A DNA stretch of 36,640 bases from JAFANK01 sp036741695 (lineage in GTDB: Bacteria > Vulcanimicrobiota > Vulcanimicrobiia > Eremiobacterales > Eremiobacteraceae): contig DAINRU010000023.1 of assembly GCA_036741695.1 (NCBI GenBank), forward strand, positions 1 to 36,640, written 5' to 3'. How positions within the stretch are numbered: the first letter of the stretch is position 1; each line of letters opens with the position of its first letter. The notes below the pieces were generated by a model. The model was given only the letters and a program-made list of their open reading frames with translations. It searched no databases and was not told where the DNA came from. Made by a program: the position numbers and the translations under genes. Positions 24,460 through 33,380 of this stretch are shown here, piece after piece.

Positions 24460-25008
24460 TCAGCCCTTCAGCCGCGACGGTAGCGATCGCAGCCGGAAAC
24501 CAAGCACAAGCATGATCACGCCATAGAGAAGTGCATAGAAGCCGAACAGCCAGGTCAGCGTGAGCACGCCGGTCAACGGCCGATACAAGAGCAGGATGCC
24601 GAAGAGCACCGACAGGATGGCCCCCAACACCAACATCCACTCGTTCTCGATCTGCTTGCGCACCTCGATGGCCACGATGATCTGGATGATGCCGGCGATG
24701 ATAGCCCACCAGCCGACCCACAGCACGATCGTGACAGCGGCGAGGCCCGGATAGGTGACCGCAAGAACGCCGACGGCGATGCCGAGCAGACCAAGGAGGA
24801 TCAAGAGGAGCCGCTGACCTCCTGGGAGTCCCCACCCAAACGCGCCGACGAATGCAAAAACGCCTTCGACGAAGGCGAAAGCGGCGAGCAGGATGACAAA
24901 GGCGAGCGCGGTCGCCATGGGCCAGATGAACGCGGCGATGCCGAAAAGGATCGCGACGCCGCCGCGCAGGGCGAGCGTCCACCAATTCCGGGTGAGAAGC
25001 TGAAGCAT
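24460..25008 (-). CDS. HdeD family membrane protein (DUF308)
   Basis: 182 residues with six hydrophobic segments and the HdeD pattern: NWWTLALRGGVAILFGIAAFIWP at the N terminus, GLLGIAVGVLAVTYPG in the middle and LGAILSVLFGILLLYRP toward the end. The three repeated helix pairs are typical. E. coli HdeD contributes to acid resistance at high cell density; the biochemical role is unknown. It lies between the YugP-type peptidase and the Rieske operon on the same strand, with gaps of 38 and 124 bp, so it may or may not be co-transcribed. Confidence 0.9.
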   Translation of the reverse strand: MLQLLTRNWWTLALRGGVAILFGIAAFIWPMATALAFVILLAAFAFVEGVFAFVGAFGWGLPGGQRLLLILLGLLGIAVGVLAVTYPGLAAVTIVLWVGWWAIIAGIIQIIVAIEVRKQIENEWMLVLGAILSVLFGILLLYRPLTGVLTLTWLFGFYALLYGVIMLVLGFRLRSLPSRLKG

Positions 25009-25046
25009 TGTGGCTATCGTCTCCTTCCTGTGAAAGGCCCGCGACG

Positions 25047-25730
25047 TCAGCTCCGACGCCTGCCGGCGAGCATGCTCACGAAATACAACAACTGGAGCAA
25101 CGACTGCGCCACGGCGGCGACATAGGTGAACGCCGCAGCGTTGAGGACTTTACGTGCACCGACCAGTTCTTCCCCCACCAGAACGCCGTTTGACGCCAGC
25201 AGCTGCATGGCGCGATCGCTGGCATTGAGCTCGACCGGCAGCGTCACGATCGCGAAAACGGCGGTGGCAGCAAACGCGATGACCCCGGCAAGCGCGAGAT
25301 TGTACATATTGAACAAGAAGCCGATGAAGAAGAGCAGTGGACCGACCCAGGCGCCCAGGTTCACCGCAGGGACGATAGCGCCGCGCAGCCGCAGGGGCAG
25401 GTAGTTCTGCGCGTCCTGCACGGCGTGGCCGAACTCGTGCGCGACGACAGCGACCGATGCGACCGAGTTCTGCACCGAGCTCTGCGACAGGTTGAGCGTT
25501 TTCGTGCCGGGGTTGTAATTGTCGGTCAGCGTGCCTGGGATGCTGCTCACGCTAAAGCGCAAGCCGGTACGCTGCATGAAGAGCTGCGCCACTGCTGCAC
25601 CCGTGACGCCGCTTGCGGTGGGCACCCGGGCATAGCGGGCGAACGTGCTCCTCACCATGGCCTGGGCCCATAGCGCGAGCAACAAGCCCGGTATGGCGAA
25701 CGCGTAGTAGACAGGATTGAAATAGAACAT
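25047..25730 (-). CDS. Zinc metallopeptidase, YugP family
   Basis: 227 residues from ATG 25730 (FYFNPVYYAFAIPGLLLALWAQ). An ATG-equivalent start at 25820 would add 30 Arg-rich residues crossing the divergent promoter region and was rejected. The zinc motif HEFGH is present in VAVVAHEFGHAVQDAQNYLPLRLR, with an N-terminal membrane helix and further hydrophobic segments near 110-155. The pro-region-like SSIPGTLTDNYNPGTKTLNLSQ precedes the HEFGH. The ending QSLLQLLYFVSMLAGRRR is typical. This is Pfam family peptidase_membr_zn (YugP); it is membrane-bound with unknown substrate. It is divergent from the carbonic anhydrase gene. Confidence 0.9.
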   Translation of the reverse strand: MFYFNPVYYAFAIPGLLLALWAQAMVRSTFARYARVPTASGVTGAAVAQLFMQRTGLRFSVSSIPGTLTDNYNPGTKTLNLSQSSVQNSVASVAVVAHEFGHAVQDAQNYLPLRLRGAIVPAVNLGAWVGPLLFFIGFLFNMYNLALAGVIAFAATAVFAIVTLPVELNASDRAMQLLASNGVLVGEELVGARKVLNAAAFTYVAAVAQSLLQLLYFVSMLAGRRRS

Positions 25731-25818
25731 CGCTGGAAGACCTCTTCGGGTGGAGAATGACCGAGCCCGCCCGTTCGCGGCCCGGTCTACAAAAACCTTA
25801 GGGTAAGGAGAACGCAGC

Positions 25819-26511
25819 ATGAACCACGACCATTCGCATAATTTCTCGCGGCGGAGTTTCCTCGCCGGTCTGGCTGCGTTTGCGGCGAGCTCCGGGGCGG
25901 TTTCCGCGGCAAATCAACACGCTCCGATGAGCTCGAGCGATGCCTGGAAGAACCTCATGGCAGGAAATCGCATTTTCGTCAGTTCTATGGCGCGCCGGAT
26001 GCAGACGATTGAAGAGCGTGCAGCGCTTGCAGCCGGCCAGGCGCCGTTCGCGTCAATCCTCTCGTGCGCAGACTCGCGAACGACTCCAGAAATCATCTTC
26101 AACCAAGGCCTAGGCGACATTTTTGTCGTTCGGGTTGCCGGCAACGTTGCGACGGCGACGGAGCGCGCTAGCCTCGAGTATGCATCCGCCGTATTGAAGT
26201 CGCCGCTCATCGTCGTGATGGGTCATTCCTCGTGCGGCGCGGTGAAGGCGGCCATTGATGCCACGAAGGGTCAGGCGTTTCCCGGTGACATTGCGCAACT
26301 TGCGGCGATAATCGAACCCGCGGCTGTGGCGACGAAGAGCATGGCCGGCGACTGGTTGACGAACGCGACGAAGGAGAATGTGCGCCGGGTAGTCAGCCAA
26401 TTGCATACGAGCCCGGTGATTTCCGAGCTGGTAAAGTCGGGCGCTCTCAATATTGTCGGCGCGTACTATTCACTGGCGACGGGAGAGGTCACTGCGGTAC
26501 AAAGTAGCTGA
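25819..26511 (+). CDS. Tat-exported beta-class carbonic anhydrase
   Basis: 230 residues; AAGGAG 8 nt before the ATG. The first about 31 residues are a twin-arginine signal (SRRSFLAGLAAFAASSGAVSA) with an Ala-X-Ala type cleavage region, so the enzyme is probably folded in the cytoplasm and exported. The mature part has beta-carbonic anhydrase zinc ligands Cys83 (SCADSRT, with the Asp/Arg dyad), His136 and Cys139 (MGHSSCGAV). It also has the conserved VVRVAGNV stretch. It interconverts CO2 and bicarbonate. A convergent hairpin just after the stop separates it from the S53-like gene. Confidence 0.93.
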   Translation: MNHDHSHNFSRRSFLAGLAAFAASSGAVSAANQHAPMSSSDAWKNLMAGNRIFVSSMARRMQTIEERAALAAGQAPFASILSCADSRTTPEIIFNQGLGDIFVVRVAGNVATATERASLEYASAVLKSPLIVVMGHSSCGAVKAAIDATKGQAFPGDIAQLAAIIEPAAVATKSMAGDWLTNATKENVRRVVSQLHTSPVISELVKSGALNIVGAYYSLATGEVTAVQSS

Positions 26512-26533
26512 GGGCGCGAATCGCTTCGCGCCC
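26512..26533. terminator. Hairpin between convergent genes, likely bidirectional terminator
   Basis: GGGCGCGAA, loop TCGC, TTCGCGCCC: a perfect 9-bp GC-rich stem starting one base after the carbonic anhydrase stop and ending six bases before the S53-like gene's stop. There is no long T tract on either side, so its efficiency as an intrinsic terminator is uncertain. The placement between two stop codons supports the role. Confidence 0.6.
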
Positions 26534-26538
26534 GCGTC

Positions 26539-28146
26539 TTAGTGCGTGAGCCAGCGCCCCAGCCGGTAGGCATCGGAGATCGAGCCGACGCCGCTTGTCA
26601 GATCGTAACCGCGCTTTGCGCAGACCGCTGCTCCGAGATACGTGCCGTTGCATCCCGACGTGATGTCGATCAAGCCTGGGCCATAGCCTCGCTTGGCGAA
26701 CACGTTGTACAGGGTGCGGTCGACCGCGCCGAGACGGTGATGCGCCATCTGCTGATACTCGGCGAGCAGGCTGGCCATGGGAGCGTTGTTGACGAAGACG
26801 CCGACGAAGCTGTTGTTCCAGCCGCCCTCGATGTAGAGGGTCGACCCGCTGCCGTTGACCTCTGAGACGAGGGAAATATCGGGCACGTTGCGGCCGCTCG
26901 GGTCAACGCCGCGGACCCGCTGCTGCTCGGGGAAGACCGGAACGATGGCCGAGATGCCACCGCCGCTGCCGGGCATGCCTGTCTGCGCGATGATCTCGCC
27001 GTGCCCATCTTCGATGACGTTGCTGCCCGCGACGTCCAGCTCGTCGGGGCTATCGGCCGGCACGAGCGGGAAGAGGATATCTGGTATCCCGCATACATTG
27101 ACCCCGCCGAAGGACACCGTTTCGAAGCTTATGCCTTGGGCCGCGCCTTCCTCGAGGATTGGTTGAACCGCGAGGGCCAAGACGACCGTGTCCGATTCGC
27201 ACCTGCTGAGCGAGGTGTTCACGACGTCGACGACGTTGTCAGTGACGACTTGGTTGAGCGCGTCGACAAAGGTGAGGTCGCTGTATTGCGCCATGTCGTA
27301 CGCGTACAGCTGCACGCCCGGCGCAGTGCCGACGATCCACTCGGCGTCGATATCCGCCAGATCCTGATCGGGCCCGTTGCCGCCGTCGACCGGAACCACG
27401 ACTGTGGGCGGCCCGCTGCGGTGGATCCCGAACTGATGCACAAAGGTTTGGATGTCAGCCTCGAGCGGAGCGCCATCGATGATGTCGGCGACCTTCACGC
27501 CGTGGCCGTCATAGCCATGGCGCCCTGGAAAATCGAGGCCTGCGATCAGCGCGGCCGGACCGTAACCGCCGTCCGGGCCGACGAGCGGTCCGGTGTCGTC
27601 ATCATCGTGGCGACCGCGATACCTGCCGGCCGCGATCAAGCTGCGTGCCGCGGACAGACGTGTGGACATCCCGGACGCTACCGGGCTCGCGCCGACCACG
27701 CTCTCGACCAACGGCAAGGCCGCGGCGATCGATGGACCAGCGACGGCGGCTCCCACCCCTGGACGCGAATTGTAGGCGCTAAACGACTTGACGATGCTGC
27801 TAGCCAGCGGCGCCGGTGCGGCCGCATCGATCACCGTGCGGTTGGGCGTGGTCCGAATGATCGTGAAACCCAGGTGCTGCAACTGGGCGATGGTCTGCGC
27901 GTATTCCCTCGGTGTTGGTGAGAAGTAGCGGCGGAATTCATCGGCCGTGAGGTACTTGGCGTAGAGCGGCGACGATAGATCGCTCTGATTGCTGACAAGC
28001 CTGTCGAGGTCGGCTTGGTGGTGGTACTTGAGCGTGAAGGCGAGCGCCGCACCGCCCTGGGCAGACGGCAGACCGGCCGCCTGGGCCAGCGTCACGCTTC
28101 CAACAGCCAGCACGCACGCCAGCATCAGTATCTTGCACATGTTCAT
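26539..28146 (-). CDS. S53 (sedolisin)-like secreted protein, catalytic residues lost
   Basis: 535 residues from ATG 28146, with AGGAG 13 nt upstream; a GTG at 28167 overlapping the preceding stop (GTGA) is an alternative. It has a signal peptide (CKILMLACVLAVGSVTLAQA). A pro-kumamolisin activation domain follows (about 25-160: YHHQADLDRLVSNQSDLSSPLYAKYLTADEFRRYFSPT) and then a sedolisin-like domain. The serine box GGTSxxxP is GVFVNNAP here, with valine for the serine. The oxyanion SSGD segment is SFGGVN, and the Glu/Asp segment reads DQDLADIDAE, without the normal ExxxD. The calcium-site end (DITSGCNGTY..., GYDLTSGVGSIS) is kept. It is probably a folded, inactive relative of the neighbouring S53 gene. 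Confidence 0.88.
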   Translation of the reverse strand: MNMCKILMLACVLAVGSVTLAQAAGLPSAQGGAALAFTLKYHHQADLDRLVSNQSDLSSPLYAKYLTADEFRRYFSPTPREYAQTIAQLQHLGFTIIRTTPNRTVIDAAAPAPLASSIVKSFSAYNSRPGVGAAVAGPSIAAALPLVESVVGASPVASGMSTRLSAARSLIAAGRYRGRHDDDDTGPLVGPDGGYGPAALIAGLDFPGRHGYDGHGVKVADIIDGAPLEADIQTFVHQFGIHRSGPPTVVVPVDGGNGPDQDLADIDAEWIVGTAPGVQLYAYDMAQYSDLTFVDALNQVVTDNVVDVVNTSLSRCESDTVVLALAVQPILEEGAAQGISFETVSFGGVNVCGIPDILFPLVPADSPDELDVAGSNVIEDGHGEIIAQTGMPGSGGGISAIVPVFPEQQRVRGVDPSGRNVPDISLVSEVNGSGSTLYIEGGWNNSFVGVFVNNAPMASLLAEYQQMAHHRLGAVDRTLYNVFAKRGYGPGLIDITSGCNGTYLGAAVCAKRGYDLTSGVGSISDAYRLGRWLTH

Positions 28147-28163
28147 AGTATTCGCGTCACTCC

Positions 28164-29897
28164 TCACAGGTGGGTGGTGACGGCGAAATTCCAGCCGTCG
28201 ATGGAACCGATGCCGGTCAGTTGGTCAAAGCCTGGTGTTGCCGTATAGTATCCGTTGTTGCCGCCGATGGCATCGTGGAAGAGCGTCGCACCGACCGGCC
28301 GAGAGTATTGGTACGTGGTGAACGCATGGTAGAGCGCGGGGTGGATGTTGCCAAGACGGCAGTGGCCGTACTGCGCGAGCTCGACTGCCAGTGCGATGAA
28401 GATTGGGGAGGCAAGCGACGTGCCGCCGATCGGACCGAACCAGCCCCCGGCGATGTAGAACGCGGCACCGCTACTGGGATCACCGTCGAACGCGACGTCG
28501 GGAACGTTGCGCCACTTGGGGATCGCGTTCTTGATGCCGACCTGATAGGACGGCATCGAGAAGATATCGGAGATGCCGCCGCCCGAGCTGTACCAGCCGA
28601 TCTCGCGGCTGTAGGTCCCGTTGAGGTGCGGGAAGAGCGTCGTCCCCCCGACCGCGACGAACGAGGGTCCGCTGGCGGGCGCCGAGACGCCGCCCGGGAA
28701 GCCGAAGTTTATAGTGCACTCGTACGTCCCATAGTCGCCTGAGGACGCCGCGTAGACGATGCCGAGCGCGTTGCCTTGGAGCGCGAGGTGGTTGGCGAGC
28801 TGCGGGAAGTTCGCCGGCGTGGTCTGATCCTCGCACCCGCCGAAGCTCGAATTGACGGCTCCCACACGATCGTCGGCGTTGACCTGGTTGTATGCGTCGA
28901 TGACGCTTGCATATGCGAGAGAATCCATCTCGTACACGTACAGCGCGACCCCCGGTGCGTTGCTGACGATCGTCTCCACGTCGAGCGTCGTCTCGGTGGA
29001 ATCGGCGATGAGCCCCGGCGGCGGACCGCCGTTGATCGGCACGCGGACCGTCTTGGGTCCGGTGCGCTTGACATGGAAGTAGGTTAAAAATGCCGCGAGG
29101 TCGCTATCGAGAAAATCCGCGTCGATGACGACGGCGGCGGCCTGGCTCGTGCCGTCATACGTCTGACCGCCTTTGCTCCCGGCGACCGCATGTTGCACCG
29201 GCAGATCATACGCCGTGGAGAAGACAAACGGGCCAAGCCCCAGGTCGGGACCCTGGAGGGGCGGTCCGATCTTGACGAGTGCGTGGAGCGCGCTCCCGCG
29301 CACGTACGTGGGCTTCAGCACGCGCAGATCGTCGAAACCGATCACGCCGAAAACGACGCCCTTGAGTTCGTCTGGCAGATAAGCGGGCTTGAGATTCGCG
29401 TAGTGCATCGACCCGTCGGCCTGGCGGACGACATGGAGTTCCGTCGCGAAGGCATGCTCCGCAACTGCGGCCGGGGCGCTCACGTCGATGACCGTGCGAT
29501 TCGCGTACGTGCGCGTGACCGTGAAGCCTTCGTTCGTCAGCAGCATCGCCGTGCGGGCATAGTCTTGAGCCGAGGATGCGAAATAGTCTCGGAATTGCTC
29601 GGCGCTGAGGATCATGCGATTGCCGGCTGGCTGGTTACCCTGCAGAGCGACGAATTGCTGGAGTTCGGCGTCGTGACGGTAATTGAGGACCACGGCCAAG
29701 TGGATGCGCATCGTCGCCGGTGCGCGACCCAGGTCTTGGACCGCGACTCGCGGCGCTTCCGCTGCAAGAGCTCGAGAGCCGATCGGTGAGAGAGACGCCT
29801 TGTCGCGTAACGAAGCCGCCACCGCATGGCTTGGTGCCGTCGCAAGCGCGAGCCAGAGCGTCGGCACGAGGAGGACGAGAAGACGAGAGATTTTCAC
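28164..29897 (-). CDS. S53 family (sedolisin/kumamolisin-like) secreted serine-carboxyl peptidase
   Basis: 577 residues from GTG 29897, which has GGAG 6 nt upstream and gives a good signal peptide (KISRLLVLLVPTLWLALATAPSHA). ATG 29909, four codons earlier, lacks a ribosome-binding site, and longer frames upstream are non-coding in character. A pro-domain (about 60-200) is followed by the catalytic domain. Catalytic residues, numbered from the GTG, are Glu302 and Asp306 (TETTLDVE), oxyanion Asp388 (SSGDYG) and Ser494 (GGTSLASP). The C-terminal calcium site HDAIGGNNGYY...GFDQLTGIGSID is present. S53 enzymes are acid-active endopeptidases released outside the cell. It is upstream of, and almost overlapping, a second S53-like gene. 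Confidence 0.9.
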   Translation of the reverse strand: MKISRLLVLLVPTLWLALATAPSHAVAASLRDKASLSPIGSRALAAEAPRVAVQDLGRAPATMRIHLAVVLNYRHDAELQQFVALQGNQPAGNRMILSAEQFRDYFASSAQDYARTAMLLTNEGFTVTRTYANRTVIDVSAPAAVAEHAFATELHVVRQADGSMHYANLKPAYLPDELKGVVFGVIGFDDLRVLKPTYVRGSALHALVKIGPPLQGPDLGLGPFVFSTAYDLPVQHAVAGSKGGQTYDGTSQAAAVVIDADFLDSDLAAFLTYFHVKRTGPKTVRVPINGGPPPGLIADSTETTLDVETIVSNAPGVALYVYEMDSLAYASVIDAYNQVNADDRVGAVNSSFGGCEDQTTPANFPQLANHLALQGNALGIVYAASSGDYGTYECTINFGFPGGVSAPASGPSFVAVGGTTLFPHLNGTYSREIGWYSSGGGISDIFSMPSYQVGIKNAIPKWRNVPDVAFDGDPSSGAAFYIAGGWFGPIGGTSLASPIFIALAVELAQYGHCRLGNIHPALYHAFTTYQYSRPVGATLFHDAIGGNNGYYTATPGFDQLTGIGSIDGWNFAVTTHL

Positions 29898-30132
29898 ACC
29901 ATACTCCATTGTCGAAAACTGAATACGCCCGTTCCCTGGGAGCACAAAAATGGCTCCGGCCGAGCGCTTGAACTCGCTTAAGTCTTCTAGATGCCGTTCA
30001 CCTGTCGTCGCAGACTCCGTTGTAGCTGGGCAATCCGCACTAAAAGCGATTCCTCGATGCTCATATGAGACAAAGCCTACATCGAGCGATGCCGACGCTT
30101 TAGCGTGATGACCAGACGATACGGGTCGCACA

Positions 30133-32910
30133 ATGCGGGCCGAGAACTGGGGGCGCATGAGCGAGCGTCCGCACGCACCAGCCATCGAACCGGCGCATGA
30201 CATCCTGCGCGCCGGCGGCGGGGTCAAAGGCTTGCACGCGGTGTTCGCTCCGCGCACGGTCGCGCTCATTGGCGCGACCGAACGGCCCGCGACCGTTGGG
30301 CGCGCCATTTTGACGAACCTGACGAGCGGTGCGTTCGCGGGTGCCGTCTATCCCGTGAATCCACGGCACACGAGCGTGCTTGGTCACGAGTGCTATGCGA
30401 GCATCGCCGCCGCTCCGCAGCGGGTGGACCTCGCGGTGATCGTGACGCCCGCCCTCACCGTACCCGACGTCGTGCTCGAATGCGGGCGCGCCGGCGTCAG
30501 GGCCGCGATCGTCATCTCAGCCGGATTCCGGGAGATCGGTGCGGACGGCATCGAGCTCGAACGGCGCGTCCTCGACAACGCGCGTGCGAGCGGCATGCGC
30601 ATCGTCGGCCCCAATTGCCTGGGGGTGATGACGCCGCGGCTCGGCTTCAACGCGACCTTCGCCAATACGACGGCACTCGCTGGCGGCATCGGCTTTGTCA
30701 GCCAGAGCGGCGCGCTGTGCACCGCCATCCTTGACTGGAGCTTGAGCGAATCAGTAGGGTTCAGCCATTTCGCCTCGCTCGGTTCGATGGCCGATGTCGG
30801 GTGGGGAGACGTCATCGATTACTTGGGCGACGATCCCCATACCCACGCCATCATCCTCTACATGGAGTCGATCGGCGATGCGGGCGCGTTCATGTCCGCC
30901 GCTCGCGAAGTCGCGATGAGCAAGCCGGTCATCGTCATCAAAGGCGGCCGCACCACGGCTGCCGCCCATGCTGCCGCCTCGCACACGGGCGCGCTGGTGG
31001 GCAGCGACGATGTCGCGGACGCTGCCTTCCGGCGCTGCGGCGTGTTACGTGTCGAGTCGCTGTCGGACTTGTTCTACATGGCCGAAGCGCTCGCCAAGCA
31101 GCCGCGAGCCCCAGGCAAGCGCCTCGCCATCATCACCAACGCCGGCGGTGCGGGCGTCCTCGCTACCGATACGCTGGTGCTGGGCGGTGGCGAGCTCGCT
31201 CCGCTGGAGGCGACCTCGATCGCCGGCTTGGACGCCGCGATGCCCGCGCACTGGAGTCGCGGCAATCCGGTGGACGTGCTCGGAGATGCGACGCCGGAAC
31301 GCTACGAAAAGGCGCTGGCGATCTGCGAGCAAGACGCAAACGTCGACGGCCTGCTCGTCGTGCTGGCTCCACAGGGCGTCGCCTCGGCGGAGGATGTCGC
31401 CCGGGCCATCGCACCGCTCGGCGCGCTGCCCGGCAAGCCGGTGATCGCAGCCTGGATGGGGGGTGAGGGCGTCGCTGCTGGTGCGGCGCTGCTGAAGAAG
31501 GCCGGCATCCCCACCTATCTCTATCCGGATACCGCCTCGCGTGTCTTCAATTATATGTGGCGCTACGACGATGCCCTCAAAGGGCTGTACGAGACACCGG
31601 TGCTCGCCGACGGTACCACCCCGGACCGCACGGCTGTCCACGAGCTCATCGCCTGCGCGTCGGCTGCTGGGCGCACGCTTCTGACCGAATATGAGTCCAA
31701 GCGCCTGCTCGCTGCCTACGGGATTCCAACAGCGGACACGCGTTTGGCGTTGACGCCGGATGACGCGGTGGCGGCTGCAGCCCAGATCGGCTTTCCGGTG
31801 GCCGTGAAGCTGCACTCGCTCACCGTCACCCACAAGAGCGATGTCGGTGGCGTGGTGCTGAACGTTCTCGATGCGGCGTCGGTGCGCGCCGCATTCTCCG
31901 CGATAGATAAGTCGGCACGCGAGCGAGCGGGTCCGGATGCGTTCATCGGCGTGACCGTGCAGCCGATGGTCGAGCGCGAGGGGTATGAGCTCATCGTCGG
32001 CGCGAGCGCGGACGCGCAGTTCGGTCCGGTGTTGCTCTTCGGGCTGGGCGGAACGCTCGTCGACGTGTTCCGCGATCGGGCACTGGCCCTGCCGCCGCTG
32101 ACCACCACGTTGGCGCGGCGCATGATGGAGCGGACGAAGATCTATCAGGCGCTCAAGGGCGTCCGGGGCCGGGCATCGATCGACCTCGCCGCGCTCGAGC
32201 AGATTCTTGTCCGCTTTGGGGAGTTGGCCATCGAGCAGCCACGCATCAAAGAGGTGGAGATCAACCCGCTCTTCGCGTCGCCCAGCGGCCTCCTCTCGCT
32301 CGATGCACGTGCGATTCTGCACGATCCAGCTATCCCCGACGCAGCATTACCACGGTCTGCGATCCGCGCCTACCCTGCGCGCTATGCAGGCACGTGGACA
32401 GCTCGCGACGGTCGCGAGTTCCAGATCCGTCCCATCCGGCCCGAGGATGAGCCGCAGGTCGCGAAGTTCCACGAGCGCCTGTCGCAGACGACCGTCTACA
32501 TGCGCTACGCGACCGCGATGCGTCTGAGCGACAGAGTGCGGCACGAACGGCTCTCCCGCGTCTGCTTCATCGATTACAATCGTGAGATCGCGCTCGTCGC
32601 CATCGAAACAGATCCCGCCCTCGGACACAGGATCGTTGCCATCGGCAGGCTTATCCGCGAACATGCAGCTGACGAAGCGGAGTTCGCGATGACGGTCGAG
32701 GACGATCGCCAGAAGGTGGGCATCGGTTCGGAGCTGCTGCGCAGGCTCGTCGACATCGCCCGGCACGAGAACATCGGCAGCGTGGTCGGTTACATCCTCG
32801 CCGACAACACCTCGATGCTGCGTGTCTGCCAGCGCCTCGGCTTCGTCGTGATGCCGTCGAGCGATGACAAGATGATCACTGTGCGGATAGCGACGGGGCA
32901 AAAGGCTTAG
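30133..32910 (+). CDS. ADP-forming acyl-CoA synthetase with C-terminal GNAT domain (PatZ/Pat-like)
   Basis: 925 residues; ATG 30157 (SERPHAP...) is an equally possible start. Order: CoA-binding domain (about 35-160: RTVALIGATERPATVGRAILTNL), succinyl-CoA-ligase-like domain with GFVSQSGAL, and the segment SHTGALVGSD with His284. The ATP-grasp domain is about 510-730 (LTEYESKRLLAAYGIP..., FPVAVKLHS.TVTHKSDVGGV) and the GNAT acetyltransferase domain about 755-925 (IRPIRPEDEPQVAKFHERLS ... MLRVCQRLGFVVMPS). His284 is the residue phosphorylated in true ADP-forming acetyl-CoA synthetases. Related protein acetyltransferases acetylate lysines, for example on acetyl-CoA synthetase. Both activities are possible here. 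Confidence 0.92.
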   Translation: MRAENWGRMSERPHAPAIEPAHDILRAGGGVKGLHAVFAPRTVALIGATERPATVGRAILTNLTSGAFAGAVYPVNPRHTSVLGHECYASIAAAPQRVDLAVIVTPALTVPDVVLECGRAGVRAAIVISAGFREIGADGIELERRVLDNARASGMRIVGPNCLGVMTPRLGFNATFANTTALAGGIGFVSQSGALCTAILDWSLSESVGFSHFASLGSMADVGWGDVIDYLGDDPHTHAIILYMESIGDAGAFMSAAREVAMSKPVIVIKGGRTTAAAHAAASHTGALVGSDDVADAAFRRCGVLRVESLSDLFYMAEALAKQPRAPGKRLAIITNAGGAGVLATDTLVLGGGELAPLEATSIAGLDAAMPAHWSRGNPVDVLGDATPERYEKALAICEQDANVDGLLVVLAPQGVASAEDVARAIAPLGALPGKPVIAAWMGGEGVAAGAALLKKAGIPTYLYPDTASRVFNYMWRYDDALKGLYETPVLADGTTPDRTAVHELIACASAAGRTLLTEYESKRLLAAYGIPTADTRLALTPDDAVAAAAQIGFPVAVKLHSLTVTHKSDVGGVVLNVLDAASVRAAFSAIDKSARERAGPDAFIGVTVQPMVEREGYELIVGASADAQFGPVLLFGLGGTLVDVFRDRALALPPLTTTLARRMMERTKIYQALKGVRGRASIDLAALEQILVRFGELAIEQPRIKEVEINPLFASPSGLLSLDARAILHDPAIPDAALPRSAIRAYPARYAGTWTARDGREFQIRPIRPEDEPQVAKFHERLSQTTVYMRYATAMRLSDRVRHERLSRVCFIDYNREIALVAIETDPALGHRIVAIGRLIREHAADEAEFAMTVEDDRQKVGIGSELLRRLVDIARHENIGSVVGYILADNTSMLRVCQRLGFVVMPSSDDKMITVRIATGQKA

Positions 32911-32965
32911 CGCGCCGGCGAGGTCAGTGACGCAGAAGTGCTGCTACCCTAAAGGAAGAGATCTC

Positions 32966-33328
32966 TCACGCGCGCTTGCGAGCGGCGCGCGCCGGGGCCG
33001 GAATCCAGCGCTCTGCCCAGTGAGCGAGCGCTCGTACCGTGGCGTCCAGCTCGGCGCCGGATTCGGTGAGTGCGTAGCCTACCCGTACCGGCGGCCCGCC
33101 ATCCACATCGCGCCGGACGATCCCCACGTCTTCGAGCTCGCGCAGCCGCTCGGCTAACAGCCGGTCGGAGATCCCAGGTACGGCAAGGGCGATCTCACTG
33201 AAGCGGCGCTTGCCCGACAAGAGGGTGCGGATGATGGCGCCCGTCCAGCGCCGTCCGATAAGCTCCACGGCGCGGTGGTAGCGCGGGCAAAAACCGTTCA
33301 GGGCGGCGGGGCTTTTTCCGTTTTTCAT
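32966..33328 (-). CDS. HxlR family (DUF24) transcriptional regulator
   Basis: 120 residues. The winged helix-turn-helix is clear: CPRYHRAVELIGRRWTGAIIRTLLSGKRRFSEIALAVPGISDRLLAERLRELEDVGIVRR, then VRVGYALTESGAEL. Cys14 followed by Pro is the conserved N-terminal cysteine that senses quinones, disulfide stress or hypochlorite in several family members (YodB, HypR). It is divergent from doxX, with a palindromic operator between the two genes, so it probably controls doxX and perhaps its own transcription. It is convergent with the acyl-CoA synthetase/GNAT gene. The tail is basic (PAPARAARKRA). Confidence 0.92.
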   Translation of the reverse strand: MKNGKSPAALNGFCPRYHRAVELIGRRWTGAIIRTLLSGKRRFSEIALAVPGISDRLLAERLRELEDVGIVRRDVDGGPPVRVGYALTESGAELDATVRALAHWAERWIPAPARAARKRA

Positions 33329-33341
33329 CGTTTCCTATCTC

Positions 33342-33370
33342 TTGACAGGGTTGCCCTCCCATGCTAACCT
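33342..33370 (+). promoter_or_regulatory. Predicted doxX promoter
   Basis: Perfect -35 TTGACA (33342-33347), 17-nt spacer, and a weak -10 TAACCT (33365-33370). The predicted start near 33377 lies just before the operator-like palindrome at 33381, the position expected for repression by the divergent HxlR protein. Confidence 0.5.
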
Positions 33371-33380
33371 TTCCTCCATA

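Noticed and set aside
29910..30308. N-terminal extension of the S53 peptidase frame
   Set aside because: It crosses into the acyl-CoA synthetase gene on the other strand and precedes a clear signal peptide. The 223 bp between the divergent genes (29910-30132) hold only weak promoter-like matches and a 5-bp hairpin.
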